A DNA stretch of 64,000 bases from Cycas panzhihuaensis (Eukaryota > Cycadophyta): positions 226,989,741 to 227,053,740 of the forward strand of contig CM041465.1 of the NCBI GenBank assembly GCA_023213395.1. The letters are read 5' to 3'. Positions 38,330 through 50,794 of this stretch are shown piece by piece (the first letter of the stretch is position 1; each line of letters begins with the position of its first letter). The notes under the pieces were generated by a model. It was not told the DNA's origin, made no database searches, and was given only the letters and a program-made list of their open reading frames with translations. The position numbers and the translations under genes were made by a program.

Positions 38330-40450
38330 AGAGAGAAGTCACAATGTCGGGCAAATTTGGGATGTTGCACCCTACATTGTGAGTCCTCATGAAAGCACTT
38401 ACCATAAATAGAACACCATTTCTTCTCCAAGGAAGAGTTTGTCTCTCTTTCTTAAGAAGCTTGGGTATTACCATTCTTGGGAGGTATAGCTTAAGAAGCT
38501 TGATTAACAGGTTTATGAGAAGTAGGCAATTAAGGTGCTTAGATTTTAAGCTCCTTCATTGTATTTTCAAAAGAATGTATAGCGGAAGTCAAGGGATCCA
38601 AGGTCTTCTCTGTCGAATGGGTTGAAGACCTGGAAGGTTGTTGGGTTTTGGTGTCGCAGGATGGAGGGGATGCCTTGCATCACTGCGACATCCTAAGAGG
38701 TTTCTTAAGACCTGTTTAAATCTCAATAGCCTTGAGAGATAAATATTTAGCTATGGCTAAGTCACATGTTATTGCCCCCATCTTGAGGACTTCAACATGC
38801 ACTTCAGGGCGAAGAGCATTAACAAAAAGATCTCTCTTTAACTCCTCAGGTAGTGTTGCCTTCATAGAGTGGAGAAAATCATGGAAATGCCTCATAAAGT
38901 CACGATTCATTTCATTGTGACCTTGTTTAAGGGATAAGAGAGCCTTCATTCTACTCTCAAAGGGATGAGTGATGTCAAAATAGTTAACAAACTCATCTAC
39001 GAGTTGTTGGAATAAGTGGATGGCGTATGGAGGAAGGCAATAGAATCATTTGAGGGCATCGCCTTGTAGAGAATGTGGGACAAGTTTTATCAGAATGTGA
39101 TCATATGCCCAATCGTCAATGCATGCCATAGAAAAGCTTTTAACATGCTCCGTTGGATCTTGAGAGGAGGTCCCATCAAACCTGGGTACCTTAAGAGGAT
39201 GAGGCAGTAAGTTAGTCCTTAACACCTCAATAGATAAGGGAATTAACCTATAGTCCATGAAGGGATATGCCCTTGGTTGGACCATTGGGTTAACGAAGGA
39301 TGAAGAAGGAGGTAGGCAAGGATGTTGGAATCCTCCTTAGGAAACTTGGCCCAAAAGAAGATATGAACTTCCTCCCTCTTATTAGGAGGGAACTAATCCT
39401 GAATATGAATGGATTGGAAAAGGAGCAAATGGGTAGGAGGGACCCACCTCTCCTTGAGAGTATGTCCCTTGTTGAAAGGGGACTTGGGAGAGGGTGTCTT
39501 AAGGAGGGGCTTTCCCTCCTTGAGAAGGTACCACATAAGGAGAAACATGAGAAGAAGGGACAGATGGGTGTGGAACTAGATTTTGCCTATATGGGCCACC
39601 TATAGGTGGTGCAACACCATATGGATGCAAGGGGTATACCCCATAGATGGGAAGAGGATTTCCCTTACCATGCCCCCATGGTTGGGAAGTATATCCTAGG
39701 GGCACATAGAGGGAGGAATCCCTACTTTGAGTTTGGGAGTGCATGGGGATTTGTTCCATGTAGTTGGAAGTAGGGGGATGCGTATGTCCCTTAGATCTAA
39801 TGGGAGGCGCATAGACTATGATTAGCTAGGGCATAGTTACTTAGATAGAAGGAGGCATACTCAACCTAAGTTAGGAAGTGGGTATGCCTCAGGTGGCCCT
39901 AAGGAATGTGGGCTATAAGAAGTAGATGATGCAATGATGGATTCCCCCATTATGGATAGGGAAGTCAAACAGAATGAATGTGAAGGTGCAGATGTGGAAG
40001 AGGGTAGCACCATGCTTCGTAAGATGCTATCCAGCCATTTGGGAGGTGGTTGGAAGTTAGCAACTTAGAAGCATTGGTTAAGCACTTCCACCATGTCTGC
40101 AAGAGGGGTATCCACTAGCTCATATGAGGTTGAAGGATCCTCATATGAAGCAGACCCCATAGGGCAATCCTCATGGGCATTATCACCAAGGTGGTAATAT
40201 CCCACGAGGAAAGACACTTCCACTTCATGAGTGGAAAGGTGATGAACTTGCGGGTGGTCTTGGTTACCTAAGTAGAAGATGGGGTCCCTGGCCTCTTGGA
40301 TGAGCCCCTAAAGAGAAGTAGAGAGTTGGTAGGATTTGAAAACATAAGCGTCATATGCCCAATCTAAAGGGAATCCCTCTATGATTGATTCAGAATCTGA
40401 CAATCGAAGGGGATAATAAGGAGAGCCTTCCAACGAGGGAGGGAGGCCTC
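38330..40450 (-). pseudogene. element B gag
   Basis: Minus order: an acidic N-terminal region (EGFPLDWAYDAYVFKSY near 40400-40340); a Pro/Tyr-rich region (39759-39499, with YPLHPYGVAPPIGGPYRQ); the capsid core (39285-39046, with HPLKVPRFDGTSSQDPTEH and AYDHILIKLVPHSLQGDALK); the capsid C-terminal part (38949-38716, with ALLSLKQGHNEMNRDFMRHF and EELKRDLFVNALRPE); and a zinc knuckle near 38420-38370 (KKWCSIYGKCFHEDSQC). The core, C-terminal part and knuckle are all in the same frame, broken by a stop between 39046 and 38949. This is the reference copy for reading the more damaged gag genes of A and C. Confidence 0.85.
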
Positions 40451-40611
40451 ATAAACAACAAGAGAATCATTGCATACAAGTCTTTCCTAAGGGTTGGAAA
40501 GAAAAAGAGTGATAGAATGATAGACATCAGGGGTTGCCCAATGAATTAAGGAGGGCTACTAAAGGAGAAGTAGCACCAACAAAAAAGGGATTAGGATAGA
40601 CCCTTTACTTA

Positions 40612-40634
40612 CAAGTCCCTAGTATGGTCTCTAG
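40612..40634 (-). promoter_or_regulatory. element B primer-binding site
   Basis: The minus bases following the 5' LTR end (CTTTCA) read CTAGAGACCATACTAGGGAC. They align with the better-kept site of A (TGGTGACTATATTGGGGAC) and of C, with a few transitions. Confidence 0.6.
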
Positions 40635-43600
40635 TGAAAGTGCACCTCTAGGGGTCACCAGATATGACCAGATCAAGCTAGTATAATCAATGATCATATG
40701 GCTATAGGATCTATAGAAGCGAGGGAAATGATTACCCACAAAGGATGTCCATGCATCAGAACACTGATTCGAGGACCCACAAATGGCATATAAACTTCTC
40801 CTCAAGGCGAGCACCTTCTCGATTTGAGACAGGTGAAAGAAGGGCTTTCTCAGTTTGTCGAGTAGCCTAAAAAATACCCTTCTATCCTGGATGGCCAAGG
40901 AAGGAGGATTGAGATGGGATACACCCTTTCCAAGAAGAGGAAATGGAGAAGTAGGTCCTAATCGAAGGAGGGAGTACCTATGAGCAAGCAATGGGTAACT
41001 AGTAGTGCGAAGGAGAAGGGGAAGTTGGGTTGGAAGAGGCCAACTTCTAAATGGAGGTAAGGCAAAGCGAGGCCTTATCGAAAGGGAAGAGGAGGACATT
41101 AAGGGAGGATGTCCCTAAAGCGCCTATATCTAAAATGGATGACTAGATGTAGGAGGGTTAGGCAATGTATTTTGTTTCTTTATTTTTACTATATAATGAG
41201 GTAGGATAGTGCTATGAGCTATTGTTGTTTCTAGTTTATGTTTGAACTAAAGAAGAAAGTAAACAAGTAAATACAACAACTCTTTCTCTCTTCCTAAATC
41301 CTAGCCTCTCTCTCTTTATCTTTTATAAGCATAAAAGGAAACAAGCAGGCATGGAGCATAGGAAGAGGATGCAAGGACTAATGTAAGTCAACCCAATGGT
41401 ACATGGGAAGGAGGATAGGTTGGGAGTAGAGAGACTCATAACCCTTTACATTCAAACTCTAGCGAATATGAGAGTTTGAGCCAAGATAGGGTGGGTAAAG
41501 ATACGACTAGTGGGGATCGACACCTACTTGTGCAAAGCAATTACCCTCCTCAAGCAATGAACAATGAAACATAAAACTATATTTTCTTTTGTTCTTCCTT
41601 TTCCTCTTTTGGGAGTAAAAGGGGAAAGGAATGGGCGAGAGGATAGAAAGAAATGCACTTGGAAAATGGACGGTCAATGAAGAGGCCCTTTCACTTTCTT
41701 TATGATCCACACTCATCCACTCAATGCTCCTTGTCGTGATTGATATTGTGAGAGGAACACTAGCGAGGTATCCTTACCTTCCCTAATGTCTAAATGCAAA
41801 AAGAACTAAAAAGAAATAATTGCTTATAATGAAGTTTCAAAATAATGTAATGATAACAAGAGAGGTATATGTACCTTTTGTGAAAACCTTTAGTTGCTCC
41901 CAAAAGGGGTGAAACCTACACAACAAATGGTTTACCCTTTCCCAAGAGGCACTAGACATGCATGGGAGCAAACGTGTATACATATGCTTATCAAAAGAAA
42001 AAAGGAAGAAAAGAGACTAACCTCATGCAAACATCCTTTAAATAAGCATAATGTATAATGTTAGTTTTACTTATTATATAAACAAAGTGTTCCAGTGATT
42101 ACGGGAAAGGGGGGTGAAAGGAAGAGAGAAGGGTAGCCTCATAATGCCTGACCCTCCCAATGGGATGTCTCCATGTACCCAAGAACACAAGCAAGCATAT
42201 CAAGATAGAAACCAAGTTTCTCCAATGGTAAAAGAGCAACAAACCTTCTATACAGAGAAGTTGCAAGGAAATGGGAAAGTTGCAAAAGTTGTGATGTGCA
42301 TCTTTTGTAAGATTTGCAAAAACTAGACTGAAACGATGCAAGTATCAAGGAGCTACTACTAAAATATAGATTTTGTGAAGCTATGAAGGTTGGTTACAAG
42401 TGTAGCAAGGTGCTACTAATGCTGCAACCAACAAGGCTCCCTACCCCAAGGGTTTCCAAGTAGACAAGAGAGGTATTAGGTGAGGAAAAGGAGCGAAGAG
42501 CAGGGGGCTGCCCTTGAGGAGATGGCAAAAAGGGTATGAAATCCTGCCTGAAACTCCTTTCTCTCTTCACTAGACTCTTTTCTCTTCACCTCCTTGAGTG
42601 GACCTGAAGGAAACCTCAAGATGCAAGGGAATAAACTAGATGAAGGGAAGGGTTTGCCTTCTAGAATGGATAAATAGGAGGTAGTTTCACACAGAAAACT
42701 GAAAAGTGAGCAAGAAAACTCTAATGCTTAAGGAAAAGAATAAGGTGCAGGCTTGTAGATACTTGGTATGGACATATCTAAGGTATATCTACCTGGTGTA
42801 GTGGTTAGGAGAGAGGTTTCTCTTAGAGGATTGGTGAAGAACCCCTGTAAGAACACAAGGAGAGAGCATGACCTACAAACAAACTTGATGCTTATGTCTT
42901 GATGGAGTGCTTATGGAGGAGATTTATGCCAAAGCTCACTACTACAAGCCTGTAACTCAGGGTTTTACCCTAAGGGAGATGATGGAAAGAGTGGAGGATA
43001 GGTACAATAGGTGAGAACCTTTGTTTTTGAAATTCTTTCTTAGAGATGAGGAGGAAGAAGAGGACGATTAAGGTAAATTTTGGGTTTTTAAACCCAACCC
43101 TAGCCCAATGGGTAATTAGGGCTCACCCTTCATGGGAAACAGCCCATCACCATATGTCAATTTCACATTTAATACAAAGTTGGTGGTGGCTAGACAAAAA
43201 GAAAAATTTGAACAATCATACTATGGTAAACTTTGTGGTACTGCAGAGCTTACAACGGTACCATGGAAATTGCAGTGGGTGCTCAAAACTAGGTGAAAAT
43301 AGAAAAGAGGCTTAGGAGGGGAAGGCTCCCCAAAAAAGGGGCCCTAGACCCTGAAAGGGTAGACTAATGCATTATTGAGGTGCCAAGGGGGTTTTAGGAC
43401 CTAAGGGGACCATGATGAATGAGAAAAAAATGGCAACAAGGCCTTAAAGAAAGACAAATGGTGAATAAGGGTGACAACTAGGCCTAAATAGGTTGCTAGG
43501 GGTCACATCGCACTAAGGAGTGATAAAGGATAGGTTACGGGAGCCAAGGGTGCTTGGAGACATTATGGAGACATGGTGGAGGGTCATAAGATGCCATGGG

Positions 43601-43816
43601 ATGGCTGTCCCAAGTCGTCATAGGCTAGAATATTATGTGTAAATATGAATATGCAGGCAAGCCAAGTACAATGATCATGCAATTAGTCAATCAACATGTA
43701 ATGTGCATCTATTGATAATCCAACAGTATCTTGAAGCTAATGAAAGTGAGGATAGATACATACCTATGCTTACCTAAGGTGAGTTGTCCATATCCATTCC
43801 CAGTAGCTAGGAAACA
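40635..43816 (-). repeat. element B 5' LTR (right)
   Basis: Full-length partner of 14925-18125. It begins TGAAAGTGCACC and ends GGAAACA, then the target duplication GGTAG. Differences from its partner are mainly transitions, consistent with decay of methylated cytosines. Confidence 0.92.
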
Positions 43817-43821
43817 GGTAG

Positions 43822-45476
43822 GTAGGCAATAGAACCATTTTAGAGCATCCACTTGGAGAGACCTAGGGAATAACTTCATTAGAATATGGTTATATGCCCA
43901 ATAATTAATACGTGCCATGGAAAATGCCTTAAAATGATTAGTAAGTTCATGGGAGGAATCACTATTAAATTTAGGTACTTTAGGAGGATGAGGAGGTAAG
44001 TTGTTATATAACGCCTCCACGAATAAAGAACTTGACCGATAGTTAAAAAAATGGTGTACCCCTAGTTGAACTAGCAGGTCAATAAGGGGATAGGTGGGGG
44101 TTGTATAAGGGTACCCACCACCTATATGTGGTGGATAGGGAGGTATGTCATAGGGGATATTCCTCTATTGATAAGGGGTATAGGAAGAAATAACATAAGA
44201 GACTCCTCCTGATTAGTAGGGAGGAGCAGGTCCCAAATGAGGGTAGGCCAAATAAGGAGGAGGGCAAGGATACCTTGATGCACCTTATAAACATGTGGAA
44301 TAATCAGAAACGGTATGAGTTGGTCCCCTAAAGGGGATGGATACATAGTGAGGTGGAACATATAGTACCACTAGTCCCCCTTAAGAGAGGCCCATAGGTG
44401 GGACAAACTATGGAATTTGGGAGGAAGGATATGGCAGGGGATTTTGGCCAAAAGGTCCTCCAATAGAAGGGGTAACCCCATAAGGATGGAGCAGATCCAC
44501 CCCATAAGTAGGTAGGGAGTTGGAACCCCTATGCCCCTAAGGTTATGATGTATACCTAGGGGGAATATAAAGGGATGGGTCCCCATTCCTTAGGTGAGGC
44601 CAAATGGGGATTGGTCCTCCTTGTCCTAAATGTTGAGGATGTAGAGGAATGGTAGTAAAAGGCAGGGATACAAAAACTATATTAGGCTATAATAAAGATG
44701 TTTGGAGGGGAGGCACACACATTATGGCTTGAGCAACTTAGGTGCCTTGTGAAGTCTCTTGATTCAAAGGGGCACCAATAAAAGTAGGTGTAGAAGTAAC
44801 CTCCAAGAGAGAAGAAGTGGTTGCTTGAATAGAAGTAGAAGGAGGGATTATTGTAGAGGTTAATGCTAAACTAAGAAGTAGCTAGTGGAGCCATCTTGGG
44901 GGTCCTTAATTGGTCATTGCTTTAAAATACTCCCTTAAGGCTTCCACCACATCCCCAGGTGGAGTGTAGTTTTGGTCGTTGGAAGAGGAAGGCTCTCCTT
45001 ATAGACTGGGATAAGGGAATGGATGCCTACTTGGGATAATGAGTAAGGTCTTAAGGTTGAGGCCCTTTAATCATGTGTGCATGAGGGTCTAAATAATAAG
45101 CTTTAGGTTATTTAAAAAGGGGATACAATGAGTCCCCATTAGCATGGGTTAGGTCCTAATATGGGTATGGGGACTGAGTATAAGGCAAATCCTAGGCATA
45201 TAAATCATAAGTCCAATCAGATGGATACCCCTCCATCGATGACTCTCGGTCACTTAATTCAATGGGGCCATACTTTAGTTCTATTTCCAAGGGGGATAAG
45301 CCACACAAGCAATGAGAGAAACATCGTATCCATAGGCTAACTTAGTCTACTTGGATGAATGGAGAGGAAGTAGGGGTAGGATGTATATGCATTGCTACCT
45401 AACACCCTAAACTAACTTAAAATATGGGAGGAGGTGGATGGAATGCCTAATAAGTTTCAAAGGCTTTCCAATTAGC
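43822..45476 (-). pseudogene. element A gag, N-terminal part
   Basis: A minus frame ending near 43822 (from 44020) reads NLPPHPPKVPKFNSDSSHEL, KAFSMARINYWAYNHILMK and FPRSLQVDALKWFYCLP, the first half of the capsid core seen in B. Upstream blocks are Pro/Tyr-rich (44586-44371, with shifted remnants of the PYGVxPxxGGPxxQ motif) and an N-terminal GYPSDWTYDLYA motif near 45220. The gene continues at 14924 beyond element B. The bases 45260-45476 are untranslated leader. Confidence 0.75.
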
Positions 45477-45498
45477 AAGTCCCCAATATAGTCACCAA
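45477..45498 (-). promoter_or_regulatory. element A primer-binding site
   Basis: On minus, TTGGTGACTATATTGGGGAC followed by TTG lies directly after the LTR end ACATGTTTCA. It closely resembles the tRNA primer site of Ogre/Tat elements and sets the right boundary of the interior. Confidence 0.7.
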
Positions 45499-48121
45499 TG
45501 AAACATGTCAAAAGGTTAGGGTTATAGGATAGCTACACTTTGGGATAAAGCATGAGACCTAGGGTATAGAGCTTTAACACGTGTAAGTAAATCTTATGAT
45601 ATAAACTTTGGGCATATGTGCACTTCTTGAGCACGATGGCAAGGGGATAGGCATTATCTAATCTAAGAAGATAAACTCGGAGTAGGTGGTGTATGTGCAT
45701 GTGTATAAGGGGCTAGTTAATAGTAAGGTTGTAATGAGTCTTGTTTTGTTTCCTTTTGGTTCTTTTTGTCAAAAAGAAATCTCTAAGGCCAACTAGGGGG
45801 AATCACCACATGCCTAATACAAGCTATATTCTCCTTTTGTTTTGCATGCAGAGAATTATTATTCTAACCCTAGTTTTATCATGTATCCCCTTCCAGATTT
45901 AAGACTCATGATAACACAGTCCCTTCCCACATCTTGGGTTTGTAAAATAAAGAAAATAGTGTGTAACTAATCTAATTCTTAATTCCTAAAATAAGTGCAT
46001 AACATATGCAAGTGATGAAAAGAAATGCAAATATTTTCTTTTCTTTTCTTTTGGGGGGGGGGGGGGAAGAGTAGATATAAAAGTCTTTTCCTTATTTCCT
46101 TTTGTCTCCTTTTTTTTTCTAAATAAAAAGGGGAGAGAAGAGGGAAAAGGAGAAAACATAAATGTAAACTACAATGCCTTTTTCTTTTTTTTCTCTTTTC
46201 CTTTATTTTCTTAATGAAATGGAGATAAGAGAGAAAGTAGAGGGTAAGAAATATACTAGGATGCCTCTCTTTTTCTTCTTTTTCTATCATTTTCTTCTCT
46301 TTTCAAAAGATAAAGCAAAAGAATGTTTCCTTGTAAACTTTTCCTTTTATTCTCTTTCCTTCCTCTTTTCTTCTTCTTATTTTTTAAAAATAAGATTCAA
46401 ATAATAATCCAAATTGACTAAGGTGTACCTAGTAGAACAATGGCTATAGCAGTTTGAATCTTCTTCTTGAACTTCCAAGGGTGCTCCTAAGAGAACCAAA
46501 CAAAGGGAAAATGCACTATTAACAAAACTTAAGAAAAATTTGATAGTATTTTTGCTTGCTAAATGGATCTACTATGAAATGAAATGATGTAAAGATGTAT
46601 TTGGAAGAAAATAATGAAAATTGAATAGCACTTTACCTCTTTAAAATGGTAGTTGATGTTATGGGTTGCTATGGCTTGCTTGAGCAATAATGTTTAAGTT
46701 GCAAATCTCATAAACATCTTTCCTCTTCCCTACATGCATGTTACCAACCTATAAGAAGAGAGAAAATCTATAAGAGATCTAATGATATGATCATATATGC
46801 CTCACAAAAAGTAAATACTTTAAGCACCAAGAAGTAAATCCTAATCTATAAGATAAAATAGAATAGATGGGTTGGGATGCCTCATAATGGCAACTATCCC
46901 CTAATATGTTAAGGTCCCCTAAGTATACTTAGGTGCCTCCCCAATCTTTCAACTTTCAAAGTAATAAACCTAGCAACAAATCAAGGGAGAAATGAAGAAG
47001 CACTCACTAATTAGATGAAGGAAAATCATGAAACCAAACTAAAATAAGCTCACTAGCTAGTCATACCATTTACTCATATAAGCATGGCATCGAAATGGTA
47101 TCAAATGAAAGAATAAATAGCTAACCATAGCATCCAAAAATGGATTACCTATGCCTTGCTCGAGAGAATTTGTGTCTAACAGTAATAGTTATTCTCCTCC
47201 AAGGATTCTCAAATTGCTCGAGGTGTTTGTACCTTCAATCTTCAAATGGGTGCTAGCAAAATATATCAAGTGCCAAATTTCTATAGAAAATTTGGCAACA
47301 TAACGATAGGGTCTTACTATCATAAAGGTCTCCTCCCTTTCTTTTGGAAAAAGGAGGGGATGAAATAGGAAAAATGAGGGTGAGGGGTTAATGGTTTTCT
47401 GCCCATAATGTGGGAAAACCATCAATCCAAAACCACGAGCTTATTCATGGTTTGAGGAATTTGGCTTTGGGAAGCTTAAGATTTAGGAGAATTTGGAGCC
47501 TCTTAGGCCTTTAAATCTAACAAGGACTAACCCAATACTGATACAACCTATCCAAGATTGACAATTAGGCATTTATGAGTTGAATGTCATCATAAAACTT
47601 GAATCTAGGTCATTGATAATCATACCCTGAATATATTCACAATACCACAAACATATTAATAGTACCGCAAAGTACTTTGAGATACCACTGTTACAAATAA
47701 AAAACAAAGCAATACATAGTAAACTAAGTTTTTCTTACTAATTTCATCATGTAATCAATCTAAACTCATGTATGGTAGACCTTAAACTAAGACATAGTCA
47801 ATAACAAGTGGGAAAGTGGTGAAAACCATGCGCAATAGGTGAAAATAGGACGAAAAATCAAGATGGAAACAAAGATGCAAGTAAGGGGAGACCCCATCTC
47901 TAGTATAAGAAACTCAATGGGAGGACTAAATGGCCATGGAACAATGTCTTACTTCTCATTGGCATATGGGGGGCATGGGTAAACAATCAAACCAACATCT
48001 ATAGCATACATCAACCATATAAAACTGAATGTAAACCAATAAGGCATAAAAATTCAAGAGGCATACTTGTACTTATTTATTCATTTTCATATCCAAGCCT
48101 ATTCTTAGAAGCTGAGAAATA
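45499..48121 (-). repeat. element A 5' LTR (right)
   Basis: Partner of 9676-12272. It starts TGAAACATG and ends GAGAAATA, where the terminal CA has decayed to TA. It includes a run of 14 G at 46053-46066 that the left copy lacks, and T/C-rich tracts at 46080-46390 that the left copy shares. Confidence 0.85.
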
Positions 48122-48126
48122 ACCAC

Positions 48127-50430
48127 CTAGCCTTCATCTTCTCCTAATCACTCTAAAACTAATAGCTCATCAAATAAGCTCCTTATTTGCTCATAGTCTA
48201 CCTACTAAATTATTAGGGTGTCTAAAAATCCAGTTCATCTAACTAGAAATCTTGCATATGAAAGTCTAAATAAAACTCATGAGAACCAAAACTCCATTTG
48301 ACTCATAATTTTTCCACTATCCTTATATAGGATCTAGATTCATCTAAAGAATAATAGATCATGGGTAAATCCAAGGTTAAAGTGCTCACAAAAATACCAT
48401 AGAGATAATCATTAATGCACTTGTATTATGCTTTAAAATTCCACAAGGAAAAATAATCCATAACCTATCTAAATTTATAGTAAAATTACTCTATTTAGAG
48501 TCATGAACTCATATTTATTAGCTATGTAGCCCTACTTTTCTGAGAAAATGTTGGTAATTTCATGCATTAGGACCCAAAAAGCCCCATAAAGGACCCCTCC
48601 TTCTATATAGGCAAAAAATGTATTCAAATAAACTAGGTTTGAGCAATGATATCAAACCTACCAACTACTCTAGCAACTTGGATTAACTTATATGCCTAAA
48701 ACCCCTAGACAAGCCTTCCATATTATACTTTTGTGGATTTTGCACTGATTATAATTCAATCCATTGTTATTAGGCTATCAACATTTGAGTCTGTATTTAA
48801 GCACCTTTGTCACAAAATAAAACTTGCTTATAATTATCCTATATAATCCTCATTATAATAGATATATCTAGGATACTACAATGACTTTTCTAAGGTCTCT
48901 TCTTTCTACACATTTCCCTGATTTAATGCTCAAGGTTATCCTGCATGAATAGCCTAAAAGTTCTATGAGGTTCAACCAATAAGGATTTGATTTTAGGTTT
49001 TTTTGATATTCACTTTATTGTTAAAACTCATGATTTCATTAAAAGGCATAGCATCCTATATGTTAGCCCCTGATAGTTATATTTTTTAGAACTAAATAAT
49101 AGTTGCATCCACTGGGTGTCTTTGTAAATATTACATGACGATAGTAGCCAACTCACCTATAAAAGATAGTATAAGATTGAATGAAGTATATCACATGGAA
49201 AGCAAATTCAATGATGATTGGTTCATTATGACCCTCATCTAAAACATTGTATAATGAAACACCCTTCCTAAAAAATAAAAATAGAACAAAAAAAATAATA
49301 TGTAATGGAGAAGGAAAATTAAAAATTATATATATATATCTATATATATATATGTGTATGTATGTATGTATGTATGTATGTATTACACCTTTTATGTACT
49401 TGGGGTAAGTTGTGTGTCATCTTCGTCCCTACCTATAATACTTAATTTGGGTCTAATCATATATGTCTTTTAAAACCTTTAGATATATTTGTTTGGGTTT
49501 ACCATAGCCTCAATTATAATCAAAACCTATTTGATATCTAGGAGATTAAAACAAATAATTTTGAAAGTTGTAATTAAAATGACACAAAGCCACCCATGGG
49601 GCCAAACCCCTAAATAGATTGGAAGTTAAGGTTAAACCTATAAACCTCATATACTTCCTTACTGATTAATTCCCACATCAATCCCTACATTTATTAGACC
49701 ATATCTAAGATACCATTATATTCCCATGGTATTAGTCATTCAAACTGATGGGGGAATCCATGAAAATCATAGACTATATATTACCACTTGGATCATTCAT
49801 GACTAGATAGGCCATCTTTTAATAAGCATTGGAATGTTTATCCTAATAGCAATTAATAATATAACTAAATATACTACAATCATTAAGACCCTAACTGATG
49901 TACTCAAGCTTACATTGGCCCTATTTTATTACTTTCTAACTCCCAATTAGTTATCTACTTGCTTATATAAGTTTATCATTACCCTCAATTATGTGTCCTT
50001 ATAAACATAGGTAGTCCTCTATTAGCCTAATTTTTGGTAGTGCTTATTCAATACATTCATTAAGAACAAAACATTGAAGTTAACTAATTAATCATGCATA
50101 TCTTAGAGTATCACCTATGGTAAGATAACTCTTTTACTTAGGGCTTCCAAACCTATTAATGAGATTAAACTTTTAAGCTAGTTTCCTCTTTGCACAATAA
50201 TACTTTATAATGAGCACAAACTATTAATGCTCTAAAATTAGGCTAAACTACCACCCCCTCTAAAATCTTATCACTAAATAGGTTAAACTATGGTGATCAT
50301 TTTACTTTTATCATCATCTAGGGCTTTAGATCCCATTGTAGGGACCTAGATTCTAAGTTAGTCTCTCCCATGATTATTCTTAAAAATAATTACTAATGAG
50401 CATAACGATAAATTATATCAGGATCAATGA
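48127..50430. other. AT-rich DNA without recognisable features
   Basis: Many short A/T runs and stops in all frames. I could not find LTR ends, tRNA-like folds or protein motifs, apart from a small microsatellite at 49326. It is the right-hand flank of element A and was contiguous with 9670 before A inserted. Confidence 0.5.
49326..49382. repeat. (TA)n-(TATG)n microsatellite
   Basis: About 25 bases of TA steps followed by GTGTATG and about six TATG units. The same two motifs make up the giant array at 3119. Confidence 0.85.
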
Positions 50431-50438
50431 TTCATATG

Positions 50439-50790
50439 CTCTGATCAGAAATATCAATTAAAATATCAATAGTATACAATAAAACCTATAAAATAGATAA
50501 AGGTAACCTAAATAGAGAAGTTACAGGTGAATTTGTCACCAGATATGGCTCTCATATAGGTAGAGATTCCACATTAATCACAAGGTAATGTATAAATCAA
50601 AGGTGCTTGGCTTAATTTATTAGCCATCTACTAATATTTTAAGATATTTGATAGGCTGACTAAGCAATAAAGAAGGTAGACCTGACCATATTTTATAATT
50701 ACATTAAGGGTCACTTATATATGTATATATAATTACATAAAATATGAGAAATGATAGGTGCTATTACAAAGTTTTAATACCCTCCCTTAA
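50439..50790 (-). repeat. candidate LTR of the minus-strand copia element, with PPT and PBS-like flanks
   Basis: Reading minus, the copia pol is followed at 50790-50781 by TTAAGGGAGGG, a polypurine tract. TATTAAAAC then follows as a possible LTR start (decayed TG). About 330 bp further, at 50448-50439, lies TGATCAGAGC, like part of the initiator-methionine primer site TGGTATCAGAGC. The inner boundary is uncertain, and I have no partner LTR to confirm it. Confidence 0.4.
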
Positions 50791-50794
50791 TAGA

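Larger units (their letters stand above)
14925..43816 (-). mobile_element. element B: Tat-like Ty3/gypsy retrotransposon with full pol relic, split by C
   Basis: The LTRs at 14925-18125 and 40635-43816 start TGGAAG or TGAAAG and end GAAACA. They are flanked by identical 5-bp repeats GGTAG (14920-14924 and 43817-43821), so both ends are certain. On minus the order is PBS, gag, protease, linker, RT, RNase H, integrase, spacer, antisense frame, second RNase H, 3' LTR. The element without C is about 18 kb. In a 113-bp LTR stretch aligned by eye there are about 15 differences. The second RNase H near the 3' LTR, the long LTRs and the antisense frame are features of the Tat (Ogre/Retand/Grande-like) branch. 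The insertion target is the gag gene of A. Confidence 0.93.
9676..48121 (-). mobile_element. element A: outermost Tat-like Ty3/gypsy retrotransposon, gag-protease only, split by B
   Basis: Two related terminal repeats (9676-12272 and 45499-48121) bracket 2.65 kb plus 1.68 kb of own internal sequence and the whole of element B. Minus-strand orientation follows from a primer-binding region next to the right LTR, a purine tract (AAGGGGGAAG on minus) next to the left LTR, and gag preceding protease on minus. The flanks ATCAC (9671-9675) and ACCAC (48122-48126) fit a 5-bp target duplication with one C-to-T change. In a 108-bp stretch aligned by eye the LTRs differ at about 17 sites, making this the oldest of the nest. 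No reverse transcriptase, RNase H or integrase remains, so it could not have moved alone in this form. Confidence 0.85.

Noticed and set aside
9676-48121. The 38-kb span as a single giant element
   Set aside because: Internal LTR pairs with their own exact target duplications show three separate elements.
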